Assembly: GCA_964361785.1 (NCBI GenBank)
Contig: CAYIBX010000019.1
Location: 1 to 22,085, forward strand
DNA length: 22,085 nucleotides
Direction: 5' to 3'
Origin: UBA927 sp964361785
GTDB taxonomy: Bacteria; Patescibacteriota; Microgenomatia; UBA10105; UBA927
Made by a program: the position numbers and the translations under genes. This document shows, in pieces, positions 1 through 7,021 of the stretch. How positions within the stretch are numbered: position 1 is the stretch's first letter; every line of letters starts with the position of its first letter. Below the pieces are notes generated by a model, which saw only the letters and a program-made list of their open reading frames with translations, had not been told where the DNA came from and searched no databases.

Positions 1-111
1 ATTACAATACTTGGTCGACAACGGAGGAATGTCGCAAATGTCCTTGACTTATACACGACCTTGCAATCTGCAGAGAGAGAGAGTACTATTTTTATGAAAG
101 GGGAAATAATT
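1..111. other. Window edge, no assignable gene
   Basis: No complete gene is visible here. All three forward frames start open at base 1. Frame 3 closes at a TGA at 45-47, frame 2 at a TGA at 95-97, and frame 1 runs on into the small gene starting at 112. Any of these could be the tail of an upstream gene, and the stretch is too short to choose. A TTGACT at 44-49 has no convincing -10 partner at 16-18 bases. Confidence 0.3.
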
Positions 112-321
112 ATGAGTGAAATAGCAATGCATAATATGATTGCACCTGATAAAGAAGGGCAACGTATGGACGCAAAAATTAGAGTGAGCGAAATTCAAAA
201 ACAGCTTCGAGAATTACAGGCGAAGCCCAAAAAAGAATTTGTTGATGGGCTTAAAATGGCAGGACTCTATATTCAGCTTGCTATGGCTCAAACACAAGTA
301 GGACCTGGCGGTTTATCCTAA
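112..321 (+). CDS. Small hypothetical protein, 69 aa
   Basis: I do not recognise this protein. The ATG at 112 is preferred because a purine-rich AAAGGGG (97-103) lies 8 bases upstream. In-frame ATG 94 and TTG 61 are alternatives, and the frame is open to base 1, so a longer product cannot be excluded. The product is soluble-looking and has no signal peptide or membrane segment. Its middle is charged and probably helical (residues about 18-45, rich in Lys, Gln, Arg and Glu), and it ends in a Gly-rich tail (VGPGGLS). It is followed at once by the strong fusA promoter, so it is probably the last gene of the preceding unit. Its position beside fusA may be chance. Coding status is likely but not proven. 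Confidence 0.5.
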   Translation: MSEIAMHNMIAPDKEGQRMDAKIRVSEIQKQLRELQAKPKKEFVDGLKMAGLYIQLAMAQTQVGPGGLS

Positions 322-324
322 ACA

Positions 325-353
325 TAGACACATAAGGAAATATTTCGTATAAT
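325..353 (+). promoter_or_regulatory. Sigma70-type promoter for fusA
   Basis: TAGACA (325-330, 5 of 6 to the -35 consensus), a 17-base spacer, then a perfect TATAAT (348-353). Predicted transcription start is near 360. It begins 3 bases after the stop codon of the 69-aa gene. It is the best promoter match before fusA, and I found no comparable promoter between the terminator at 381-406 and the fusA start. fusA transcription therefore probably has to pass that terminator. Confidence 0.75.
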
Positions 354-364
354 CAATGAGTTGA

Positions 365-406
365 ATTGATGAAGCTCAATGCTTCCCAAGTCGGGGAGCT
401 TTTTTT
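365..406 (+). terminator. Intrinsic terminator in fusA leader, candidate attenuator
   Basis: A 7-bp stem GCTTCCC (381-387) / GGGGAGC (393-399, one G-T pair) with loop AAGTC is followed by seven T (400-406). This is a textbook Rho-independent terminator. Just upstream, GAAGC (371-375) can pair with GCTTC (381-385), which would take the 5' arm of the terminator and act as an anti-terminator. ATTGA (365-369) / TCAAT (376-380) forms another small hairpin compatible with the terminator. The hairpin starts about 20 bases after the predicted start of transcription. It may simply end the upstream unit, but its place after the promoter suggests attenuation of fusA. Confidence 0.7.
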
Positions 407-410
407 GATT

Positions 411-492
411 GGTTAGTTAGCGAGTGAGTTCATACGAACGAGTGTACTAACCATCAATCCCTCCGAAGTCCCGCTTAGCGGGACGAAGGGGG
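411..492 (+). promoter_or_regulatory. Structured fusA 5' leader, two hairpins
   Basis: Hairpin A: GGTTAGT (411-417) pairs perfectly with ACTAACC (446-452). It encloses GTTC/GAAC (428-431 / 436-439) flanked by GA (426-427) opposite GA (440-441), which can form tandem sheared G-A pairs. Hairpin B: GTCCCGC (468-474) / GCGGGAC (478-484) with loop TTA, then a symmetric GAA/GAA internal loop, then CCTCC (460-464) / GGGGG (488-492). The only purine-rich Shine-Dalgarno-like stretch (486-493) is inside hairpin B and lies 14 bases from the fusA ATG. This looks like a folded mRNA control region; the ligand is unknown. Confidence 0.55.
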
Positions 493-507
493 ATATTCAT
501 TATTACT

Positions 508-2616
508 ATGGCCCAACCACAAACACAAGTTACTCTCAATCGCGATATCGCACTTGATAAAGTGCGAAACATCGGAATTATTGCCCATATTGATGCAGGG
601 AAAACGACCACGACGGAGCGCATTCTCTATTACACTGGTCGTACGTACAAAATTGGTGATATAGATGAGGGTACGACGCAAATGGATTGGATGGATCAAG
701 AAAAAGAGCGAGGTATCACCATCGTCTCAGCGGCAACGACCACATTTTGGAAAGAGTATCGTTTCAATATTATAGATACCCCAGGACACGTCGACTTCAC
801 CGCAGAGGTAGAACGTTCTCTGCGTGTTCTCGACGGCGGCATTACAGTGCTTGATGCGGAAGAGGGAGTGCAGTCTCAATCAGAGACTGTCTGGCATCAG
901 GCGGATAAGTACAACGTGCCGCGTATTTGTTTTGTAAACAAAATGGATAAGATCGGGGCTGATTTTCGCGCAACGATTGATCAGATTGAAACAAAACTTG
1001 GGTGTCGCACCGCTGTCATGGTCGTGCCCATTGGTCGCGAGAATACCTTCAGAGGGAGTATTGATGTATTGACGAAAACGCCGATGGTCTGGGGAAGTGA
1101 TGAGTTAGGCTCGCAAGTTGAGATATTGCCGGAAATTCCGGCAGAGCTCGTTTCCGAAGTAGAAAAAAGCCGACATGATTTAATTGAGCGCATTTGTGAA
1201 ACAGACGACGCACTTTTGGAGAAATATCTTGGCGGAGAAGAGCCGACGGTTGAGGAACTCAAAGCTGCCCTTCGCCGAGCGACTATTGCATATAAACTTG
1301 TGCCTATTTATTGCGGCACCAGTCTACGAAACAAAGGAGTACAACCTCTTCTTGACGCGGTCGTTGACTATCTTCCCTCACCACTTGATTTGTCAGACGT
1401 TACAGGAATTCATCCCAAAACCGAAGAGAAAATTACCAGAAAACGCACAAACGAAGAAAAGTTTTGCGGTCTTGCGTTTAAAATTCAAATCGATCCGCAT
1501 GTGGGTAAACTTACGTATGTTCGTATTTATTCAGGGAAGCTTGAGTCAGGTTCTTACGCATATAACTCCATCAAAAATGTTTCAGAACGCGTCGGCCGAC
1601 TCCTTCTTATGCATGCCAATCAGCGCGAAGAAATTAAAGAAGCGTATGCTGGAGAAATAGTTGCAGTCGTAGGATTTAAAGATACCGTTACGGGCGACAC
1701 TGTTTGTGATGGAGAATATCCAATAGTTCTTGAAAAAATTACTTTTCCGGAGCCGGTTATTTCTTTGGCCATTGAGCCGAAAACCAAAAATGATCAGGAA
1801 AAGATGGGTTTTGCATTGCAAAGACTGTCAGAAGAAGACCCGACGTTTAAGATCAAAACAAACCATGAGACCAATCAGACGATTATTGCCGGCATGGGTG
1901 AGTTGCATCTTGAGATTCTCGTTGATCGTATGAAGCGCGAGTTTAAAGTAGACGCCAGTGTCGGTGCGCCGCAAGTGGCGTACAAAGAAACGATTAAGAT
2001 AAAAGCTGAAGGAGAAGGCAAATATATTCGCCAAACCGGAGGGAGAGGCCAATACGGTCATGCGCTCATCCGCATCGAGCCAAAAAGCCGGGGTGAGGGG
2101 TTTGAATTCGTTGATGCGATTAAAGGCGGTACCATTCCAAATGAATATATTCCGGCGGTTGGCAAAGGGATTAAAGAAGCACTTGAAAATGGCATCCTTG
2201 CCGGCTACCCGTTGGTAGATATAAAAGCAACCCTCTACGATGGCTCGTATCACGACGTCGACTCTTCAGAAATCGCGTTTAAAATCGCAGGATCCATGGC
2301 TGTGCAGGACGCGGTGAAGAAAGCCCAGCCTACCATCTTAGAGCCTATCATGAAGACTGAGGTCACAACACCCGATGAATATATGGGAGATGTGATTGGT
2401 GATTTGGCTTCCAGACGAGCGCAAGTAGTCGGTACGCAAAAGAGAGGAACAGTTACCGTAATTCTTGCCACCGTTCCGTTAGCTGAGCTGTCAGGTTATG
2501 CGACAGTATTGCGTAGCCTTTCAAAGGGCAGAGCCACGTATTATATGGAGCCGAGCCATTATGAGGAAGTACCCAAAAACATTCAAGAAAAGATCATTGC
2601 CAAAACTGTAGCCTGA
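508..2616 (+). CDS. fusA: Elongation factor G
   Basis: GTPase that drives translocation of tRNA and mRNA on the ribosome and helps RRF recycle ribosomes. The 702-aa length is normal for bacterial EF-G. Visible G-domain motifs are AHIDAGKT (G1, residues 26-33), RGIT (G2), DTPGH (G3) and NKMD (G4), with CGTS in the G5 position. Domains II to V follow, including the domain III-IV stretch with RQTGGRGQYGHA typical of EF-G. The start ATG follows a structured leader with no close Shine-Dalgarno. tuf follows after 68 bases, as in str operons, but rpsL and rpsG are not next to it. The C-terminal codons overlap the tuf promoter. Confidence 0.98.
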   Translation: MAQPQTQVTLNRDIALDKVRNIGIIAHIDAGKTTTTERILYYTGRTYKIGDIDEGTTQMDWMDQEKERGITIVSAATTTFWKEYRFNIIDTPGHVDFTAEVERSLRVLDGGITVLDAEEGVQSQSETVWHQADKYNVPRICFVNKMDKIGADFRATIDQIETKLGCRTAVMVVPIGRENTFRGSIDVLTKTPMVWGSDELGSQVEILPEIPAELVSEVEKSRHDLIERICETDDALLEKYLGGEEPTVEELKAALRRATIAYKLVPIYCGTSLRNKGVQPLLDAVVDYLPSPLDLSDVTGIHPKTEEKITRKRTNEEKFCGLAFKIQIDPHVGKLTYVRIYSGKLESGSYAYNSIKNVSERVGRLLLMHANQREEIKEAYAGEIVAVVGFKDTVTGDTVCDGEYPIVLEKITFPEPVISLAIEPKTKNDQEKMGFALQRLSEEDPTFKIKTNHETNQTIIAGMGELHLEILVDRMKREFKVDASVGAPQVAYKETIKIKAEGEGKYIRQTGGRGQYGHALIRIEPKSRGEGFEFVDAIKGGTIPNEYIPAVGKGIKEALENGILAGYPLVDIKATLYDGSYHDVDSSEIAFKIAGSMAVQDAVKKAQPTILEPIMKTEVTTPDEYMGDVIGDLASRRAQVVGTQKRGTVTVILATVPLAELSGYATVLRSLSKGRATYYMEPSHYEEVPKNIQEKIIAKTVA

Positions 2617-2625
2617 TGCTACAAT
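2597..2625 (+). promoter_or_regulatory. Extended -10 promoter for tuf
   Basis: TTGCCA (2597-2602, 5 of 6), a 17-base spacer, then TACAAT (2620-2625, 5 of 6) preceded by TGC, giving an extended -10. It spans the fusA stop codon (2614-2616). It would give tuf a separate transcript with a leader of about 50 bases, in line with EF-Tu being needed in excess over EF-G. Confidence 0.7.
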
Positions 2626-2684
2626 GGACACTAGCGATCACGTAGTTCGTATTTTATTTATTGTTTTTAAAGGAGGATAGCTCT

Positions 2685-3872
2685 ATGGCAGATTCAGTAA
2701 AATTTATTCGAAACAAACCACATTTAAACATCGGTACCATCGGTCACGTTGACCATGGGAAGACGACCCTTACTTCTGCTATCACCCACGTTTTGGCAAA
2801 AGTAGGTATGGCAAAAGCGTTAAAATACGATGAAATTGATAATGCTCCTGAAGAAAAGGCAAGAGGCGTCACGATTAACATCCATCATTCAGAATACGAA
2901 ACCGCCAAACGCCATTATGCACACATTGACGCTCCGGGTCATGCTGATTACGTAAAGAACATGATTACAGGTGCCGCTCAAATGGACGGAGCAATCCTTG
3001 TCGTATCAGCGCCCGACGGCCCAATGCCGCAAACGCGGGAACATATTCTACTTGCTAAGCAAGTAGCAGTGCCGGCAATAGTTGTGTTTATGAACAAGTG
3101 TGACATGGTAGACGACAAAGAGCTTTTGGATCTTGTCGAAATGGAAGTTCGAGAACTTCTTACCAAATACGGCTATCCAGGAGATCAGATTCCCGTTATC
3201 CGTGGATCAGCGCTTAAGGCTATTCAAGGCGATGCGGATGCCGAAAAGTCGATTACTGATCTTATGAGCACGGTCGATGAATACATCCCGGATCCAGTGC
3301 GAGAATTAGACAAACCATTTTTGATGCCTGTAGAGGACGTTTTCTCGATTAAAGGTCGAGGAACAGTGGTGACAGGACGTGTGACTCGCGGCAAGGTCAA
3401 AGTCGGTGAAACGATTGAAATCGTTGGTATCAAGCCAACGCAATCAACGGTAGTTACCGGGGTTGAAATGTTTCGCAAAATTCTTGATGAGGGATTGGCC
3501 GGCGATAACGTCGGCGTTCTTCTTCGAGGAATTGAAAAAGAACAGGTCGAACGTGGCCAAGTATTGGCAGCAGTAGGCTCAGTCAAACCGCATACAGAGT
3601 TTGAAGCAGAAGTCTATGTACTTGCCAAAGAAGAAGGCGGACGACACACGCCGTTTTTCACGGGCTACAGACCACAATTCTATATCCAAACGACAGACGT
3701 TACAGGAGAAGTGACATTGCCGGCAGGCGTTGAAATGGTTATGCCTGGCGATAGTACAAAGATGAATGTCAAACTTATCGTCGCAGTTGCTCTTGAAGAA
3801 GGGTTGCGATTTGCTATTCGTGAGGGTGGGCACACAGTGGGCGCCGGAGTCATTACAAAAATCATCGCGTAA
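2685..3872 (+). CDS. tuf: Elongation factor Tu
   Basis: GTPase that carries aminoacyl-tRNA to the ribosomal A site. The product is 395 aa, the usual size. The ATG at 2685 is chosen over an in-frame TTG at 2661 because an ideal AAAGGAGG (2669-2676) sits 8 bases before it and because MADSVKFIRNKPHLNIGTIGHVDHGKT is a normal EF-Tu N-terminus up to G1. Other motifs are RGVTIN (G2), DAPGHADY (G3), NKCDMV (G4) and GSALK (G5). The G3 segment has Ala where many EF-Tus have Cys (DCPGH). Domains II and III are complete. It is one of the two best Shine-Dalgarno sites in the window (the other is rpoA) and has its own promoter, so high expression is expected. Confidence 0.98.
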   Translation: MADSVKFIRNKPHLNIGTIGHVDHGKTTLTSAITHVLAKVGMAKALKYDEIDNAPEEKARGVTINIHHSEYETAKRHYAHIDAPGHADYVKNMITGAAQMDGAILVVSAPDGPMPQTREHILLAKQVAVPAIVVFMNKCDMVDDKELLDLVEMEVRELLTKYGYPGDQIPVIRGSALKAIQGDADAEKSITDLMSTVDEYIPDPVRELDKPFLMPVEDVFSIKGRGTVVTGRVTRGKVKVGETIEIVGIKPTQSTVVTGVEMFRKILDEGLAGDNVGVLLRGIEKEQVERGQVLAAVGSVKPHTEFEAEVYVLAKEEGGRHTPFFTGYRPQFYIQTTDVTGEVTLPAGVEMVMPGDSTKMNVKLIVAVALEEGLRFAIREGGHTVGAGVITKIIA

Positions 3873-3894
3873 CAATGAATTTGAGCTAATAAAC

Positions 3895-4182
3895 ATGAAG
3901 ACATTTCAGCAAATTGAAGACGACGCACTGCATGTGAGAATAGTTACAGACGCTGGTGTTGAACTAGTAGGCAGAGGCAAGAGAACAAGAGATTTTATAA
4001 AAGTTCCTATTGATTCAGACATAGATCTTGGTTCGTTATGGATTAGGATTTTAAAGAATAGTAGGTTTGGAGCAGCTACTGTGTTAATTAAAAGAGGTGT
4101 ACAAATAGAAGGTCCAACTGATTTTCCGAGGGGTTCTCGATATTTTGCTGCGGGAACTAGGTCAGCATTCAAAGCAGTATAA
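3895..4182 (+). CDS. Hypothetical protein between tuf and rpsJ, 95 aa
   Basis: I do not recognise this protein. It sits 22 bases after the tuf stop and 38 bases before rpsJ, in the same direction, so it is probably co-transcribed. The ATG at 3895 is the natural start; a longer in-frame start at 3766 would overlap tuf. The product looks soluble and rich in beta strands: alternating hydrophobic runs (LHVRIVTDAGVELVG, LWIRILK, ATVLIKRGVQIEG) with many Arg and Lys. It has no signal peptide, no membrane helix and no Cys. Codon choice appears more AT-rich than in tuf. It has no strong Shine-Dalgarno. It is not one of the usual str or S10 operon genes. It could be a lineage-specific translation-related protein or a recent insertion. 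Confidence 0.65.
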   Translation: MKTFQQIEDDALHVRIVTDAGVELVGRGKRTRDFIKVPIDSDIDLGSLWIRILKNSRFGAATVLIKRGVQIEGPTDFPRGSRYFAAGTRSAFKAV

Positions 4183-4220
4183 ATCGTTTAGCACATTAAT
4201 TTGTCGAGGTAGGAAATACT

Positions 4221-4529
4221 ATGCCAAAAGGTCGTATTCGAGTCAGGTTAAAAGCGTATGACAGCAGGGTCATTGACGACTGTTGTCAGAAAATATTGGA
4301 TACGGCTATTCGTACAGGCGCACGGGTCGTGGGACCAGTGCCGCTTCCGACGAGTAAACAGCACTTTAACGTCGCGAAAGCGACGTTTATAGATCGCAAT
4401 AGTCGCGAAGACTTTATGGTGAAAACGCACAAACGACTAATCGACATAGTAGAGCCGACTGACAAGACGATTGATCAACTCATGCATCTTGATTTACCAG
4501 CAGGAGTTGATATTGAATTAAAAATGTAA
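4221..4529 (+). CDS. rpsJ: Ribosomal protein S10
   Basis: Small-subunit head protein, also known as NusE in antitermination complexes. The 102-aa length is normal. The family core is clear: GPVPLPTSKQHFNV at about residues 38-51, then KTHKRLIDIVEPTDKTIDQLMHLDLPAGVDIE to the end. A GAGGTAGGA element (4206-4214) precedes the ATG. It is the first gene of the S10 block but is cut off from rplC by a terminator-like hairpin, so rpsJ may be made in excess of the genes after it. Confidence 0.98.
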   Translation: MPKGRIRVRLKAYDSRVIDDCCQKILDTAIRTGARVVGPVPLPTSKQHFNVAKATFIDRNSREDFMVKTHKRLIDIVEPTDKTIDQLMHLDLPAGVDIELKM

Positions 4530-4569
4530 GAGATACTCTGTTCCTTTAAGTGGAGCAAAAGTCTCGGAT

Positions 4570-4607
4570 GAGTCGATATTGCGACCTCAGCCGGGGTCGT
4601 TTTTTTT
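4570..4607 (+). terminator. Intrinsic terminator/attenuator between rpsJ and rplC
   Basis: Stem CGACCTC (4582-4588) / GGGGTCG (4593-4599, one T-G pair), loop AGCC, followed by eight T (4600-4607). GAGTCG (4570-4575) can pair with the 5' arm (4582-4588, one bulged C), giving a competing anti-terminator. CTC (4563-4565) can in turn pair with GAG (4570-4572). Only 11 bases separate the T run from the rplC ATG, and no good promoter fits there. About 25 essential genes would depend on read-through, so this is more likely a regulated attenuator than a true end of transcription. Confidence 0.7.
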
Positions 4608-4618
4608 GGTTTATAACT

Positions 4619-5272
4619 ATGATGACTGCAATGTTAGGTATTAAGGGACTGCAAACACAAACGTTTACCCAAGACGGGATGCGTATCCCTGTCACGGTTA
4701 TTTTGACGGGTCCAAACTATATTACCAAAATTGACGATAGTGCGATGGGTAAAAGTATTCAACTTGGAATTGGCACTATAAAAAATATATCAAAAGCGGA
4801 AATTGGACATTTAAAAAAAGCGGGGCTCGATAAAAAGCTCCGTTTTTTACGTTCATTTCCGATAAGTAACGTAAGCGACATAAGTGACGTATCTTTGGGC
4901 CAAGAAATAAAGCCTGGAGATGTATTTGCTGTGGGAGACACTATACGCGTCACCGGAACTTCAAAAGGCAAAGGATTTGCTAGCGCTATCAAAAGACATG
5001 GATTTAAAGGTGGACCGAGAACTCATGGACAGTCAGACAGAGAAAGAGCACCAGGCTCTATCGGATCTACAACTACACCTGGACGTGTATTTAAAGGAAA
5101 GCGTATGGCCGGCCGCATGGGATCAGATCGGGTGACTGTACGTAATTTGACCATTGTAGGCATTGATTTAGAAAAACACACTATTACGGTCAAAGGTCTC
5201 GTGCCGGGTTCAAAGAATGGACTTCTTATTATTGCAAAAGAGTCAGTCAAGAAAATAAGTACGAAACACTAA
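4619..5272 (+). CDS. rplC: Ribosomal protein L3
   Basis: Early-assembling large-subunit protein that reaches the peptidyl transferase centre. The product is about 217 aa. ATG 4619 is used; ATG 4622 and ATG 4631 (giving MLGIKGLQTQ) are also possible, and none has a Shine-Dalgarno because the T run of the terminator lies just upstream. The signature loop is present at residues 116-150 (SKGKGFASAIKRHGFKGG, then RAPGSIG), followed by TTPGRVFKGKRMAGRMG. The position matching E. coli Gln150, methylated by PrmB, is Thr here, so that modification is not expected. rplD follows after one base. Confidence 0.96.
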   Translation: MMTAMLGIKGLQTQTFTQDGMRIPVTVILTGPNYITKIDDSAMGKSIQLGIGTIKNISKAEIGHLKKAGLDKKLRFLRSFPISNVSDISDVSLGQEIKPGDVFAVGDTIRVTGTSKGKGFASAIKRHGFKGGPRTHGQSDRERAPGSIGSTTTPGRVFKGKRMAGRMGSDRVTVRNLTIVGIDLEKHTITVKGLVPGSKNGLLIIAKESVKKISTKH

Positions 5273-5273
5273 T

Positions 5274-5960
5274 ATGGTAAAAACTGTTAAAAAGACGACG
5301 AAAGTTATAAAGCCAAAAGCTATAAAAACCGTGGCAAAAGCTGCAGTGACATCGGGAATGACAGTTCCCGTGTTTGATGCAACGGGTACGTCAAAAGGAA
5401 CGACCAAACTTCCAAAAGAGTTATTTGGGGCAGAAGTGAATACAATGCTATTGGCACAAGCCATTCGAGTCTATCAAGGCAATCAGCGAGCAGGGTCAGC
5501 TTTTGTGAAAACCCGCGGTCAAGTTGAGGGATCGACAAGAAAAATTTATAAACAAAAAGGTACGGGTCGTGCTCGACACGGGAGTATCAGAGCGCATATT
5601 TTCGTCGGTGGCGGCGTTGTGTTTGGTCCCACACACCAAAACTTTAAAGGAACATTGACAAAAAAAATGAAGGTAGTTGCACTTCAATCGGCATTTAGCG
5701 CACGGTTAAAAGATAAAGCGATTTATGTAGTAGATGGATTAGAAACAATAGCACCAAAAACAAAACATATAGCCACATTAATCAACGGATTGGGTATCGA
5801 AGGATCAATATTGCTTCTTCAATCATCAGAAAAGACCAATGTTTTACGAGCTGCAAGAAACATACAAGATCTTGATGTATTACCGATGACCCATGTTCAT
5901 CCGTATGCACTGGTGTCACATAAAAATATCATTATAATGAAGTCGGCAATTAAAGCTTAA
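5274..5960 (+). CDS. rplD: Ribosomal protein L4
   Basis: Large-subunit protein lining the exit tunnel. In E. coli it also represses the S10 operon. The product is 228 aa, longer than the usual 200-210. The extra part is a Lys/Val/Thr-rich N-terminal extension (about residues 1-28) before the normal core starting TVPVFDATG. The tunnel loop is clear: GQVEGSTRKIYKQKGTGRAR, then HGSIRAHIFVGGGVVFGP. The C-terminal Rossmann-like half is complete and ends in VSHKNIIIMKSAIKA. If autoregulation by L4 is kept here, the hairpin at 4582-4607 is the obvious target. The start follows rplC by one base, suggesting coupled translation. Confidence 0.96.
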   Translation: MVKTVKKTTKVIKPKAIKTVAKAAVTSGMTVPVFDATGTSKGTTKLPKELFGAEVNTMLLAQAIRVYQGNQRAGSAFVKTRGQVEGSTRKIYKQKGTGRARHGSIRAHIFVGGGVVFGPTHQNFKGTLTKKMKVVALQSAFSARLKDKAIYVVDGLETIAPKTKHIATLINGLGIEGSILLLQSSEKTNVLRAARNIQDLDVLPMTHVHPYALVSHKNIIIMKSAIKA

Positions 5961-5963
5961 TAT

Positions 5964-6260
5964 ATGGACACAATAAAACGACCAATCATTACAGAAAAAT
6001 CTATGTTTTTAGCTTCTACCGGCTGGTACACATTTGCTGTAGCGCTTAAGGCACGCAAAGAAGATATCGTAAAAGCGATACATGCGTTGTATTCTGTTTC
6101 AGTGCGTCAGGTACGTACGATGCGCGTGGCAGGCAAGACGAGAAAAGTAGGCAAGAAAGCCAAACCCGTGACGCGTATAGATTGGAAAAAAGCTTTAGTA
6201 CGACTTGAAAAAGGCCAAAAAATAAGTGTTTTTGAAGCATCACAACAATCAGGAAAATAA
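5964..6260 (+). CDS. rplW: Ribosomal protein L23
   Basis: Large-subunit protein at the tunnel exit, the docking site for trigger factor and SRP. The 98-aa length is normal. It opens with IKRPIITEKS, the classic L23 start, followed by YTFAVALKARKEDIVKAIHALYSVSVRQVRTM, then the basic loop GKTRKVGKKAKPVTRIDWKKALVRL. It starts 3 bases after rplD and ends 2 bases before rplB. No unusual features. Confidence 0.95.
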   Translation: MDTIKRPIITEKSMFLASTGWYTFAVALKARKEDIVKAIHALYSVSVRQVRTMRVAGKTRKVGKKAKPVTRIDWKKALVRLEKGQKISVFEASQQSGK

Positions 6261-6262
6261 TT

Positions 6263-7018
6263 ATGGCACGATTAAGACCCAAATCATTGCAGACTATTCT
6301 TCCAAAAAATTCAGGACGTGATATGTTCGGTCATATATCAGTGCGTCACCAAGGCGGCAGGCAAAAGCGTTTTTATCGTATGATTGATTGGAAACGCGAC
6401 AAAGATGGTATTAGTGCGACAGTAACTGCTATCGAGTACGATCCGAATCGTACAGCGGATGTCGCATTATTAACGTATAAAGATGGAGAGAAGCGCTATA
6501 TTTTAGCACCCGTTGACCTTGTGGTCGGTGCGACGGTACAATCAGGAACGGATATTGAAGCTAAGCCCGGCAATGCCTTACGACTCCGCGATATACCAGT
6601 CGGAACTTTACTTCACAATATTGAAATTAAACCAGGGCGGGGTGCGCAAATGGTTCGATCAGCAGGAAATGCCGCTGTTTTATTATCCAAAGATGGCGAT
6701 ACCGTACAAATTAAGCTGCCATCTGGCGAAGTCAGATTTTTTTCAAGCCTTGTCCGAGCGACGGTTGGCCAAGTTGGCAATATTGATTGGAAAAATAGAG
6801 TGATAGGATTAGCGGGAAATGCGCGTCATAGAGGTATACGCCCAACGGTTCGAGGGGTTGCTCAAAATCCACGAAGTCATCCGCACGGAGGTGGAGAAGG
6901 AAAGTCGGGAATCGGGATGAAATCACCCAAAAGTCCATGGGGCAAACGGACACTTGGTAAACGAACACGTAAACGAAGAAAGTATTCTGATAGTATCATT
7001 GTGAAGCGGAGGAAATAA
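6263..7018 (+). CDS. rplB: Ribosomal protein L2, N-terminally short
   Basis: Central 50S protein needed for subunit joining and peptidyl transferase activity. At 251 aa it is about 20-25 residues shorter than the usual 273-277. The missing part is the N-terminal KxxKPTSPGRR tail: this protein begins MARLRPKSLQTILPKNSGRDMFGHISVRHQGG, which aligns with E. coli L2 from about residue 25. No alternative upstream ATG exists before the rplW stop. The core is intact: YDPNRTADVALL, RYILAP, and the conserved His-containing HPHGGGEG at residues 206-213. The C-terminus is basic as usual. The shortening is read directly from the sequence; its effect is unknown. Confidence 0.96.
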   Translation: MARLRPKSLQTILPKNSGRDMFGHISVRHQGGRQKRFYRMIDWKRDKDGISATVTAIEYDPNRTADVALLTYKDGEKRYILAPVDLVVGATVQSGTDIEAKPGNALRLRDIPVGTLLHNIEIKPGRGAQMVRSAGNAAVLLSKDGDTVQIKLPSGEVRFFSSLVRATVGQVGNIDWKNRVIGLAGNARHRGIRPTVRGVAQNPRSHPHGGGEGKSGIGMKSPKSPWGKRTLGKRTRKRRKYSDSIIVKRRK

Positions 7019-7021
7019 TAT

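Noticed and set aside
41..72. TTGACT at 44-49 as a promoter for the 69-aa gene
   Set aside because: The hexamers at 16-18 bases spacing (for example TCTGCA) do not resemble a -10.
1184..1660. 158-codon open frame inside fusA (+ strand, other frame)
   Set aside because: It lies wholly within the EF-G coding region, which matches the family over its full length; the shifted product has no recognisable features.
4507..4537. TTGATA ... GATACT as a promoter for rplC
   Set aside because: Spacer is 19 bases and the -10 matches only 4 of 6; it would also start upstream of the terminator, so it does not change the interpretation.
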